A stretch of DNA of 34,554 bases from Myxococcales bacterium (GTDB lineage: Bacteria > Myxococcota_A > Polyangia > JAHFDS01). The translations under genes were made by a program, and so were the position numbers. The notes under the pieces were generated by a model that had not been told where the DNA came from, ran no database searches, and saw nothing but the letters and a program-made list of their open reading frames with translations. Below, in pieces: positions 6,788 through 14,760 of the stretch. The DNA is taken from positions 1 to 34,554 of the forward strand of contig JAHFDS010000029.1 of NCBI GenBank assembly GCA_023248855.1. The letters are read 5' to 3'. The stretch's first letter is position 1. Each line of letters opens with the position of its first letter.

Positions 6788-8809
6788 TCACTCGCACGGG
6801 GCGTCCTCGGCCCCGGAGGCGACCACGACCGGCACCTCTGCCGCCGCGAGCGCCCGCAGGAAGCAGCGGATCTGACGCTTGGGCGAGGCGGTCTGGAACA
6901 CCACCTCGTGACCGTCCTCGACGCCATCCTCTCGTTGCTGCACCACGATCGCCGTCGCGCCTCCGGCGTTGCCGCGCGCGGGCAGCGCGAGCCTTTGCCG
7001 CCCCGAGAAGTCGAGCACGCGCTCGATCGCGTCGAACCCGGCGAGCTCGGGCGTGCTCGCGTCGAGCGCGTCGCCGCCGACGTCGAGCCCCGCGGACAGC
7101 GTGGTCGCGTTGGCGATCGCGGGCAGGATGTAGTGATCGACGATGCCCTGCACCATGAGGACGTGCCTCGGGCTCGCGCCGCGCGTGATCGCCGGCGCGT
7201 ACACCGGTGGATCGGCCGATTCGCCGGCCCATTGCAGGAGCATGAGCTCGATGTCGTGGGGGCCGAGCTCGTGCCCGACCAGCGCCTCGGCGAAGCCGCG
7301 CACCGCGAGGGGCTTCTGCTTGAAGAGGACGTTCTCGATCCAGCTCCCGCCTGCCCCCGACAGCAACAGGGCCTTGAAGCGAGGCTCGGCGGCCATCGCG
7401 AGGGGGGCGATGGTGGCGCCCATCGAGTGGCCCATGAGCGCCAGCCGCTCAGCGTCGAATCGCACCATCGTCGACGCTGGCGGCGGCGCGGACGCGCTCC
7501 GAGGACAATCGGAGGCGTCGACCGTCACGCCCTCGAGGACGTGCGCCGCGAGCGCGAGCTCGAGCGCCGACTGCCGCACGTTGTCGCGCATCGCCACGGG
7601 GTTGAGCACGTTGAAGATGAGCAGCTGCTCGTCCATGTGGGAGACGTTGCGCAGGCCGCCGTGCGGACCGTCGATGCTCGCGCCCGCCCAGCCCGCCTGG
7701 GCGAACGTGCGCGCGAGCCCGCTGCCCGGCACCCTCACGCGCCCGGTCGCGTCGCGGACGCCCCGGTCCACGAGGGGGCGTTCGCCGCCGCCGCCGGTCC
7801 TCGAGAACACGACGAGCGGCAGCGGCCCCGAGCCGCGCGCGCGCGGCACCGTCACGACGACGTTCGCTCGCTCGTGCCCCTGCAGCAGGGGTGCGCCGTC
7901 GGGTCCTGGCACCCAGTCGCCGCCCTCGCTCTGATAGGGCGGTGTGCCGCGCTGGTAAACCGGCATCGCGATCGTGCCCGCGTAGACGCAGTAGTCGTCG
8001 AACACCTCGCCCCGCCGGAGCGGGTCCTCGGGCGTCGGCACGCGCGCCAGCGCCGCCCGGACGGCACGCTCGAGCACAACCGTCGGCCGCCAGGTGCGGA
8101 ACACCGTGAGGCCCGCGATCTGCGCGCGGTCCACGCCCATCTCTCCCAGCGCCGCGATCGCGTCCCGGTACGCCGAGAACGCGGCCTCCGACATCCCCGC
8201 GGGCCGCTGGCCCGAGACCAGTGCCGCGATCGCGGAGGGCCGCCCGACCGGGGCGCCTGCCGTGTCGCGCAGGGTGCGGAAAGCGACAGCCGCGTACGTG
8301 GTGTCCGGCTCCAGCGGCAAGCCCTGATACGGCAGGAGCGCGAGCGCGTGCCGCGCCGCGGGGCCGCGAAACTCCGGGGCCGCGGCCAGGACGGGATGCC
8401 GCCTGCCGTACACCGGCGAGCTCCGGTCGACGGCGACCAGCCACACCGGAGAGTCGCCGCGCGTGCTGGCGTGTGGATCGGGTAGCGCCCGCGCGTCGAT
8501 CGCGGCGCTCGTCGGCAGGTAAATCGTCGAGGTCAGCCCGAAGCCGTCGGCGTCGGCCAGGATGGCCAGCATCTGCGCAACGATGTCTCGCGGGTCGGTC
8601 GCGAGCCCCTCGAGCGTCACGCGGCCGTCCGCGCGTCGTCGGGTCTCGGAGGGCAGGGGCGTGGCCCAGAACGGCGCGCCTTCGGCGAGCTCGAATTTGA
8701 AGATCGTGCCCGCGTCGTCGCGCGCAGGCACGGGCTGCGGGCTGGTGGGCGCGCGCTCGCCACAGGCCAGCAGGGCGCAGATGGTGAGGCCGGCCGGGGA
8801 TGCTCTCAC
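6788..8809 (-). CDS. Predicted lipoprotein, large alpha/beta-hydrolase
   Basis: The 673-aa protein starts at a GTG that overlaps the preceding gene's TGA (GTGA), showing translational coupling. The N-terminus is a short lipoprotein signal ending in ALLAC. The first 300 residues are of unknown fold. An alpha/beta-hydrolase follows: LPLVVFSRTGGGG (oxyanion side), nucleophile elbow GHSMGATIAP with Ser, acid candidate Asp in GIVDHYI, and His in EDGHEVVFQ. It is predicted to face the periplasm or cell surface and hydrolyse an ester, lipid or polymer; the substrate is unknown. It ends 4 nt before the proposed deaminase start. Confidence 0.78.
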   Translation of the reverse strand: MRASPAGLTICALLACGERAPTSPQPVPARDDAGTIFKFELAEGAPFWATPLPSETRRRADGRVTLEGLATDPRDIVAQMLAILADADGFGLTSTIYLPTSAAIDARALPDPHASTRGDSPVWLVAVDRSSPVYGRRHPVLAAAPEFRGPAARHALALLPYQGLPLEPDTTYAAVAFRTLRDTAGAPVGRPSAIAALVSGQRPAGMSEAAFSAYRDAIAALGEMGVDRAQIAGLTVFRTWRPTVVLERAVRAALARVPTPEDPLRRGEVFDDYCVYAGTIAMPVYQRGTPPYQSEGGDWVPGPDGAPLLQGHERANVVVTVPRARGSGPLPLVVFSRTGGGGERPLVDRGVRDATGRVRVPGSGLARTFAQAGWAGASIDGPHGGLRNVSHMDEQLLIFNVLNPVAMRDNVRQSALELALAAHVLEGVTVDASDCPRSASAPPPASTMVRFDAERLALMGHSMGATIAPLAMAAEPRFKALLLSGAGGSWIENVLFKQKPLAVRGFAEALVGHELGPHDIELMLLQWAGESADPPVYAPAITRGASPRHVLMVQGIVDHYILPAIANATTLSAGLDVGGDALDASTPELAGFDAIERVLDFSGRQRLALPARGNAGGATAIVVQQREDGVEDGHEVVFQTASPKRQIRCFLRALAAAEVPVVVASGAEDAPCE

Positions 8810-9303
8810 TGGATCTCTGCGCAGAGCTGTGGCCGCACGTCGAGGCCGACCCGCTCCGAGAGGCTCCTTTCCGAGAGCCCCTGGCCGATGATCGCGAGGG
8901 TCCGGTTCACGTCACCCCAGTCGGACACGACGACCACCGCGTTCATCGCGTCGGCCTCGCACGCCGTGTCGTATGTGAAGGCGACCCAGCTCGCGATGTC
9001 GCGCCTTTGCGGCTGGATGACGTCGTAGTAGAGCTGTGTGAGCGCGCGTCCTCGGCTCGTGGTCGGCGGCGAGGGCGGCACGTCCATCTCCCAGTGCGAC
9101 CCGTTGCCCACCACCAGCACGGCCGAGTCGGTGCAGCCGCGCTCGACGCGGTAGCCGCCCTGGTCCCCCGCCAGCGACCACTCGGCCACGGTGCCCGTCA
9201 CCGCCTTGCCGCACGTGGCGTCGTCCTCGACGTCGCAGCCCGAAAGCGCCACGCATGCGGAGATGCAGAGGAGTCTGGCCGCCGGTAGCGTCCCCCGGCG
9301 CAT
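8806..9303 (-). CDS. Predicted lipoprotein of unknown function
   Basis: The track ORF (322 aa from 9774) is too long. The real start is ATG 9303, which overlaps the upstream gene's TGA (TGATG), giving 165 aa. The N-terminus has a hydrophobic stretch and lipobox ALSGC. The mature part has six further Cys residues including CGK, RGCTDS and the terminal QLCAEIQ, which suggests disulfide bonds in the periplasm. YYDVIQPQRRDIASWVAFTYD and NAVVVVSDWGDVNRTLAII are the most structured-looking stretches. I recognise no family. Its end overlaps the hydrolase start by four bases, so the three genes are translated as a unit. Confidence 0.75.
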   Translation of the reverse strand: MRRGTLPAARLLCISACVALSGCDVEDDATCGKAVTGTVAEWSLAGDQGGYRVERGCTDSAVLVVGNGSHWEMDVPPSPPTTSRGRALTQLYYDVIQPQRRDIASWVAFTYDTACEADAMNAVVVVSDWGDVNRTLAIIGQGLSERSLSERVGLDVRPQLCAEIQ

Positions 9304-9737
9304 CACTGCACCCGCTTGACGACGTGCCAGCCGTATCGCGTGCGCACGACACCGGTCTCGCCGACGGCGAGGCGCAACGAGAGCTTGAGGAACTTCGGCT
9401 CGTAGGGCATCCCCGGTTCCACCGGGTACCCCTCGCCGGTTCTGGCGGTGGCCGCGTCGCTCGAGTGCGCCGCCATCAGGGGCTCGATGGCCTCGCCTGC
9501 GCGGAGCTTTCCGAGCACGCTGCGGGTGAGGATCACGGCGTCGGCCTCGCTCCGTGCTTTCGCCGCCTCGTCGAGCCCCTGCTTGTAGGCGCGGGCGAGC
9601 TCGCCCCACGCGACCAGGACCTGCTTGATCTCGACCTTGTCGGCCGCCTGGGCGCGGTCGAGAACGTCGATCGTGGTGAGAGGGTCCGCGGTCGCGCACC
9701 CGAGCGCGATCGCGGCGCCGACCAGGAGCGCTCGCAT
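9303..9737 (-). CDS. Short parvulin-like (PpiC) lipoprotein
   Basis: The 144-aa protein begins MRALLVGAAIALGCAT, a short lipoprotein signal with lipobox ALGC. A helical segment (residues 30-80) leads into the end of a PpiC-type rotamase domain: LSLRLAVGETGVVRTRYGWHVVKRVQ, matching the family's conserved C-terminal 'G-x-H' strand. A full parvulin domain is about 90 residues, so this one is short and may lack part of the catalytic face. Known homologues fold outer-membrane or secreted proteins. It is first in the coupled run down to the DUF4031 gene and may assist folding of the two lipoproteins encoded next. That last point is inference. Confidence 0.68.
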   Translation of the reverse strand: MRALLVGAAIALGCATADPLTTIDVLDRAQAADKVEIKQVLVAWGELARAYKQGLDEAAKARSEADAVILTRSVLGKLRAGEAIEPLMAAHSSDAATARTGEGYPVEPGMPYEPKFLKLSLRLAVGETGVVRTRYGWHVVKRVQ

Positions 9738-9804
9738 GAAGCGAGATTACGGCGCCCGTCCCCGAGTTGCTCATCGAAACGCCAGGCAGGCGCCTTGTGT
9801 TGGG

Positions 9805-11751
9805 TCAGGGGTTGGTCTTCTCGCGCATGGCGAGGATGATGCGGCGGAAGGTCCGGCCGAGCATGTCGGCGAGGACGCGGCACGGGATGACGGCCTCCTC
9901 CATGGCCGGCTCGTCCGCGGCCTCGCCGTACACCACCGCGACCACGCGGTCGTCGAGCCGCACCGGTACCAGGATGGCGTGGTCCGCGGGGCCCCCCATC
10001 GCGTCCACGAGCGGCTGGTTCTGCGCGGACTCGTCGATGCGGCCGAGGTGGATGGCGCCCTGGGAGACCGCAAGGAACGGGCTCGGAACGTCGAGGGGAA
10101 CGGCGAGCGCATCGAAGGCCTCTCGCACGATGCCGGGGCCGCCCGCGCGCCAACCGGCCACCTGTCCCCGCTGCACGCGGAAGATGGCGGCGCGATCGAA
10201 CCAGCGCAGGAGCTGCCCGAGCGCGACGGGGCCGATCCCATCGCGGTCGGCGACCCCATCGAGCTGTGCCTGCAGCGACGACGTGAGCTCGTCGAGATCC
10301 AGTCTGGGTGGGCCGGTTTCCACGAGCTCGGGCGCGCCGTCGTCCGCCGTCCGCGCGCCCGCCGCCTCGAGGGTCGCGCCGCTCGAATCGACGAGCAGCG
10401 GCTCGAGCGGCGACTCGATCGGGGCGCTGACCGCGCCGCTCAAGGGGTCCGGTGGCGCGTCAGAACGAGGCTCCTCCGACATCACGTAGTCGGCGAGCAG
10501 CAGATTCAGGCCGAGGTCCTTGGCGGGCTCAGGCTCCGCGGCAAGGCTCTGGCGCTCCGGGACGGACGGCGGCGGCGGCGTCTCGACACGGGCGAGGTAG
10601 TCGCGCAGGTAGTCGTCGAGCGCAGGCGCAGCGGGCGGCGGTGCGGCTGCAGTGGGCGGCGCGGCGGCCGGCACCGCGATCGCGGGTGGCGGCGGGGCCA
10701 GATCGATCGGGGGCGTGCGCGGCGGGGTCAGGGCCGGCGGCCGGGCTCCTGGTGTTGGGCTCGGCACCGCGGGGTCGAGCTCGATGGGGCCGCGTATCGC
10801 CTGTGGCTGCGGCGTTCGCGTGGAGATCCGGCTCGGGCGGGCCACCCCAGTCGGGACCATCTGGGGCGTGGGCGCGGCCGGTCGGGGCGGCGAGCTCTCG
10901 CGCCCGCGGACGGCCGGTCGCGCGCCCGAGGCTCGCAGATCCTGCTCGGTGGGCACCCCGTCGGACGCGCACTTCTCGAGCAGGGCGGCGTAGTCCATGG
11001 GCAGCCTTTGCCCCGTCTCGAAGGTGATGCGCATCTGCCCGGGCACCGTCAGCTCACCGCCGGCGCCGATCTCCGGCGGCCTCAGGCTCGACACCGCGCC
11101 GAGGACGCGGATCCTCGCGCCCGACGGCATCCTGAAGTGCACGAAGAGTCTCGTCGCGACGCGCTCGACCCGGGGGCCCGTCACGAGCGCGCAGCCGGTG
11201 CGCGACAGGAACGCGCTCTGGCACAGAAAGTGGCGCTCGCTGACCGGACCGACGAAGGTCTCGCAACGCGCCTCGAGCTGGAACGCGTAGCTCGGCTCGT
11301 GCCTGGCCGCTCGAGCGGCCACCGGCGCCGCCTGGGCGCGCGGCACGGCCACCTGCACGGGCTCGACGCGCGCGAGCGACTGGCTCGGTGCGGCGGGGGG
11401 CTCCAGCTCGAGCGAGAGGCTCCTCGCACGTTCGGCCTTCTCGTGACCCGGCACCAGCACGCGCTGCAGCTTCTCCGGGAGCTGCCCGCGCCAGGACACC
11501 TGCATGACCCCCGGTTGTGAGATGCGCCCCCCTGTCACCTGGATCGGCGGCAGGCTGCGATCGACCGCGCACTTGCCCACGACCGTCGTGCCATCCCCGA
11601 GGTGCATCACGATCTCGAGCTGCGAGCCCTCGGGCTCGACGCCGTTCGACGACAGCGTGCAGCCGAACAGCGAGGCGTTCGAGGCGAACGCTGCGCGCTC
11701 CTTCCCTCCCGGGAGGCGGAACTTCACCGAGACACGTGCCTCCGCCGCCAT
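9805..11751 (-). CDS. PilZ-like / Pro-rich / GAF-like regulatory protein
   Basis: The 648-aa cytoplasmic protein has three parts. Residues 1-240 hold two beta-rich modules that look PilZ-like. The first keeps NASLFG, an NxSxxG motif, but I see no clear RxxxR. The second has LSRTG without the Asn. Residues about 260-400 are a Pro/Ala-rich linker. Residues about 500-648 resemble the GAF-like domain common in myxobacterial regulators (LLRWFDRAAIFRVQRGQVAGW, then DHAILVPVRLDDRVVAVVYGE). If PilZ holds, it could bind c-di-GMP. The missing RxxxR argues for a degenerate or protein-binding version. It lies 57 bp after the epoxide-hydrolase gene's start on the same strand. No partner kinase is adjacent. 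Confidence 0.6.
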   Translation of the reverse strand: MAAEARVSVKFRLPGGKERAAFASNASLFGCTLSSNGVEPEGSQLEIVMHLGDGTTVVGKCAVDRSLPPIQVTGGRISQPGVMQVSWRGQLPEKLQRVLVPGHEKAERARSLSLELEPPAAPSQSLARVEPVQVAVPRAQAAPVAARAARHEPSYAFQLEARCETFVGPVSERHFLCQSAFLSRTGCALVTGPRVERVATRLFVHFRMPSGARIRVLGAVSSLRPPEIGAGGELTVPGQMRITFETGQRLPMDYAALLEKCASDGVPTEQDLRASGARPAVRGRESSPPRPAAPTPQMVPTGVARPSRISTRTPQPQAIRGPIELDPAVPSPTPGARPPALTPPRTPPIDLAPPPPAIAVPAAAPPTAAAPPPAAPALDDYLRDYLARVETPPPPSVPERQSLAAEPEPAKDLGLNLLLADYVMSEEPRSDAPPDPLSGAVSAPIESPLEPLLVDSSGATLEAAGARTADDGAPELVETGPPRLDLDELTSSLQAQLDGVADRDGIGPVALGQLLRWFDRAAIFRVQRGQVAGWRAGGPGIVREAFDALAVPLDVPSPFLAVSQGAIHLGRIDESAQNQPLVDAMGGPADHAILVPVRLDDRVVAVVYGEAADEPAMEEAVIPCRVLADMLGRTFRRIILAMREKTNP

Positions 11752-11808
11752 GAAGCCTGGATCTTACGTCGGCACGGCGCGCCCCGGAAGATTCGGTGGC
11801 GCGATGGG

Positions 11809-12684
11809 TCAGCCGCCTTCGCGCGCCGGGTGGCGCGCGAGCCAGTCGAGCACTCGCGCGGCCACGCGATCGGGCGCCTCGAGCTGCAGGAAATGCCCGA
11901 CCCCCAGGAGCTGCTCACTCTGGAAGGGTCCCGTGAAGAATCGCTCCTGACCACGCGAGGCGGCTGGCCCGATGCAGCCGTCGTCGTGTCCGCACAGGTG
12001 CAGCGTCGGCACCCGAATGGAGCCTGCGCCGCTCTGGCTTCGGGCGCGCGCACGCGCCGCGCGCGGGGGCCGCCTCATCGCGCGGTAGTAGCCGAGGGGC
12101 GCCGGCATGCTCTGGCGGAGGCACGCCTTGAGCGCGCGCATGGCGGCCGGATCGGGCAGGTAGCCCGGGGACCAGCGGCTCCACAGACGCTCGACGAACG
12201 CGAAGTCGTGTGCCGAAACGACGCGATCCGAGAGGCCGCGCAGCTGGAAGAACGCCACGTACCAGCTACGCAGGAGCTGGGCGGGCTGCCGGACCGCATT
12301 CTCGAGGAAGGCCAGAAGGTGCGGCATCGCGAGCGTCACCGCGGCGGAGAACCGTTCGGGGGAGCGCGCCACGGCGGCGTACGTCGCGACGGCACCCCAG
12401 TCGTGTCCGACGATCGCGACGGGCTTGCAGGGTGCCAGCGTGTCTGCGATCGCGATCACGTCGGAGGCGAGCGTGTGGACGTCGTAGGGGCCACTCGCCA
12501 CCGACGGGGCGTAGCCGCGCATCCACGGCACGACGACATGGTAGCCGGCACACGCGAGTCGGTCGGCGAGCGGCACGAAGCTCGGGGGATGGTCGGGGAA
12601 TCCATGCAGGCACAGCACGAGTGGCGCGTCGTCGGCCCCCGCTTCGAGCGCCTCGAACGCCCCCGTTCGTGTCTGGATCCGCAC
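11809..12684 (-). CDS. Epoxide hydrolase-like alpha/beta-hydrolase
   Basis: The 291-aa protein matches the epoxide hydrolase/haloalkane dehalogenase branch. LCLHGFPDHPPSF is the oxyanion loop and VGHDWGAVATY is the elbow with an Asp nucleophile. GHDDGCIGP carries the charge-relay acid, and GVGHFLQLEAPDRVA holds the catalytic His. The cap region (residues about 135-215) contains a short Arg/Ala-rich patch with RAARARAR, unusual for the family. The N-terminus has no signal, so it is cytoplasmic. It sits between the vWA lipoprotein (28 bp) and the PilZ-like gene on the same strand. The exact substrate cannot be read from sequence. Confidence 0.85.
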   Translation of the reverse strand: MRIQTRTGAFEALEAGADDAPLVLCLHGFPDHPPSFVPLADRLACAGYHVVVPWMRGYAPSVASGPYDVHTLASDVIAIADTLAPCKPVAIVGHDWGAVATYAAVARSPERFSAAVTLAMPHLLAFLENAVRQPAQLLRSWYVAFFQLRGLSDRVVSAHDFAFVERLWSRWSPGYLPDPAAMRALKACLRQSMPAPLGYYRAMRRPPRAARARARSQSGAGSIRVPTLHLCGHDDGCIGPAASRGQERFFTGPFQSEQLLGVGHFLQLEAPDRVAARVLDWLARHPAREGG

Positions 12685-12712
12685 GGAACGAGTCGCGAGC
12701 GTGGCTAGAGGA

Positions 12713-14518
12713 CTACGTGCACTTGCAGGGCTCGCCTTGGTCGTCGATCACTCCGTCGCAATCGTTGTCGAGGCCGTCGCCCTTGCACTCGACTCCGTGG
12801 TTGCTGGGCGTGCACGAGGCACACTTGACGCGCAGCTGCGTGTTCGGCGGGGGGTCGGCCGGCATCGCGTTGCAGGCGCTCGTCGCGGCATTGTAGCCGC
12901 TCCGGCAGACCTGGAGCGCCAGGCCCGTCGCCGGGCAGGCGGCTGACCCGTCCATCTTCTTCGGGTCCTTCTGCAGGTACCAGCAGGTCTGGCGGTAGGC
13001 CGCAGCGTCCGGAATGACCATGGCCGCACAGGGCGGAATCTCGGTCATCTTGTCGCCACCGCAGCGCTCGATCTTGATGGGGCACTCCTTCGTCCCTGGA
13101 TCGATCACGTCCGACACCTTGCAGTCGGCTACCGCCGGATCGCTGGTCGGGCGACCCGCGGTGTCGAGCGGCCGCTGCGAGATGCACTGGTCGCCGAGGC
13201 GCTGACCGATCTTCATGGCCATCGTGGCGAGCGCGTCCGCGAACGAATTCTGGCAGACCGAGACGACCTTCTTCTGCGCCTCCCAGCCCTGGAGGAACTG
13301 CTGGATGCGCACCGCCGGAATGCCCTTGCCGACGCCCGCGCCCCCCATGCAGGACGCGCCGAGCTCCGGCACCGGGTTGCCCGCCGACATGCCGATCTCG
13401 ACCTTGAACACGCCATCCGGCGGCGGCTGCGCGCCGATCGCCTCCACGATGGTGGAGCCGGGGGGCTTGAGCGCCTGGATCTGGGTGATGAGCTCGGCCA
13501 CCGACAGCAGCCGGTGCCGCTCGTTCGGGATGCCGACGCCCATGTCGTTGGCGTGGCAATTCTTGTAGCTCTGGAGGCCGGTCGGGCCCGCCTGGCGCAG
13601 CAGGGCGTGGTTGTTCGGGTCCCTGACCCAGCTCGTCGCCGAGTTGGGGCCGTCGCCGTCGCAGGTCACGCCGAGCTCGGTGCAGCGGAAGCTCGTCAAG
13701 GGGCCGAGCTCGCTCATGATGTCGGTGCCGCCTCCGGTGTCGCCAATGAGCGAGGTCTCCGTCATCGAGCAGTCGTCCTCGTCGGTCACGATGATGATGC
13801 CGAGGAAGGCGTCGTTGCGGAGAAAGCCGCCGTTGATCGCGTCGTTCGTATCCGTGGCGCGCTTGAGCGCGCGCTTGATGGCGTTGAGCTGGCTCTCGTA
13901 GCCGCAACCGGTCTCGCCGAGCGCCGCGATGCAGGCGAAGGCCTTGGAGAGGGGCTCGCCGCCGATGTTGTTGTCGGTGGCGCTCTTGTAGCGGATCCAG
14001 CCCTTGCCATCCATCGGGCCGTTGCAGCCCGTGGTATCGAGCGTGGTGCCGCCGTTCATCGAGCAGTCGGTCACCTGCGGGTGTGGGGTCCCCTGCATGG
14101 CGCCGTCGTCACCGCCCATGCGGCCACACGACGGGATCGCAACCGAGCCCGAGCCCATGTCCGAGGACACGACCGCCATGTGCAGGTCGGGCAGACCAGC
14201 AGGCAGCTTGCTGAGGACGTCGATGAAGCGCGGGAAGTTGCAGTTGATGTTGACCTGCTTGTCCTTGGTCGACGAGGAGTTGTCGATGAGGAACAGCAGG
14301 TCGAGCTTGTTGATGACGTTCTGCTCGAAGGTGTCGTTCGCCGAGCCCGCGATCTCGCAGTAGGGCTCCTGGACCTTGCGGGCGTTGCAGGCGATGAGGG
14401 CGCCGCCGAGCGCGCTGGTCGCGAGGACGAGCCTGGCCCGGCGCCGGAGCCGGCCGAAACCTCCGTAATTATTCCGGCCGGAGGCCGTTGCACGCGTACC
14501 GAACAACTTGCGAATCAT
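12713..14518 (-). CDS. vWA-domain lipoprotein with MopE-type metal-binding C-terminus
   Basis: I place the start at ATG 14518 (MIRKLFGTR, 601 aa) because GGGAGG lies 8 nt before it; the track's longer form adds unlikely residues. The N-terminus is Arg-rich, then a hydrophobic stretch ending in the lipobox-like LIAC. A von Willebrand A-like domain follows: DLLFLIDNSSSTKDKQ with a MIDAS-type DxSxS variant, and IIIVTDEDDC later. Some 20 or more Cys residues point to disulfides outside the cytoplasm. The C-terminus has GDGLDNDCDGVIDD, the metal-binding repeat typical of MopE-like proteins. It likely acts in surface adhesion or metal-dependent binding; this is inference. Confidence 0.8.
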   Translation of the reverse strand: MIRKLFGTRATASGRNNYGGFGRLRRRARLVLATSALGGALIACNARKVQEPYCEIAGSANDTFEQNVINKLDLLFLIDNSSSTKDKQVNINCNFPRFIDVLSKLPAGLPDLHMAVVSSDMGSGSVAIPSCGRMGGDDGAMQGTPHPQVTDCSMNGGTTLDTTGCNGPMDGKGWIRYKSATDNNIGGEPLSKAFACIAALGETGCGYESQLNAIKRALKRATDTNDAINGGFLRNDAFLGIIIVTDEDDCSMTETSLIGDTGGGTDIMSELGPLTSFRCTELGVTCDGDGPNSATSWVRDPNNHALLRQAGPTGLQSYKNCHANDMGVGIPNERHRLLSVAELITQIQALKPPGSTIVEAIGAQPPPDGVFKVEIGMSAGNPVPELGASCMGGAGVGKGIPAVRIQQFLQGWEAQKKVVSVCQNSFADALATMAMKIGQRLGDQCISQRPLDTAGRPTSDPAVADCKVSDVIDPGTKECPIKIERCGGDKMTEIPPCAAMVIPDAAAYRQTCWYLQKDPKKMDGSAACPATGLALQVCRSGYNAATSACNAMPADPPPNTQLRVKCASCTPSNHGVECKGDGLDNDCDGVIDDQGEPCKCT

Positions 14519-14653
14519 CGCGGATCCTCCCGTGGGTGTCTCTGGCTGCCGTCGCCCTACACTCGCGCGGACCATACCACACGCGAAACAGGCCACGGCG
14601 CCCTTTGCCTGGGATTGGGACCAGCGCGGACGATCCGTCACAAAGATCGCAGT

Positions 14654-14670
14654 CGCCCCTCGCAGGGGCG
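14654..14670. other. Hairpin in the divergent leader between vWA gene and NtrC-type regulator
   Basis: CGCCCCT and AGGGGCG form a 7-bp perfect stem with a CGC loop, 91 bp before the regulator's GTG start. No T-run follows, so it is not a clear terminator. The 242-bp divergent leader otherwise holds GGGAGG for the vWA gene and no promoter I can call with confidence. Confidence 0.3.
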
Positions 14671-14760
14671 GCCTTCTCCTCAACGCCACGATTCTCCAGC
14701 AGCTGCTTGGGTTCGGCTCGGGGGTCCGCGCCGCGCTGTCGGCTCATGTAAGCTCCTGCC

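Noticed and set aside
7449-8444. 331-aa minus-strand ORF inside the hydrolase gene
   Set aside because: It is a shifted frame of the hydrolase gene. Arg/Ala/Gly-rich, no motif.
9738-9804. Terminator between the parvulin-like lipoprotein and the PilZ-like gene
   Set aside because: Only a 4-bp CGCC/GGCG stem followed by three T was seen. Too weak to call.
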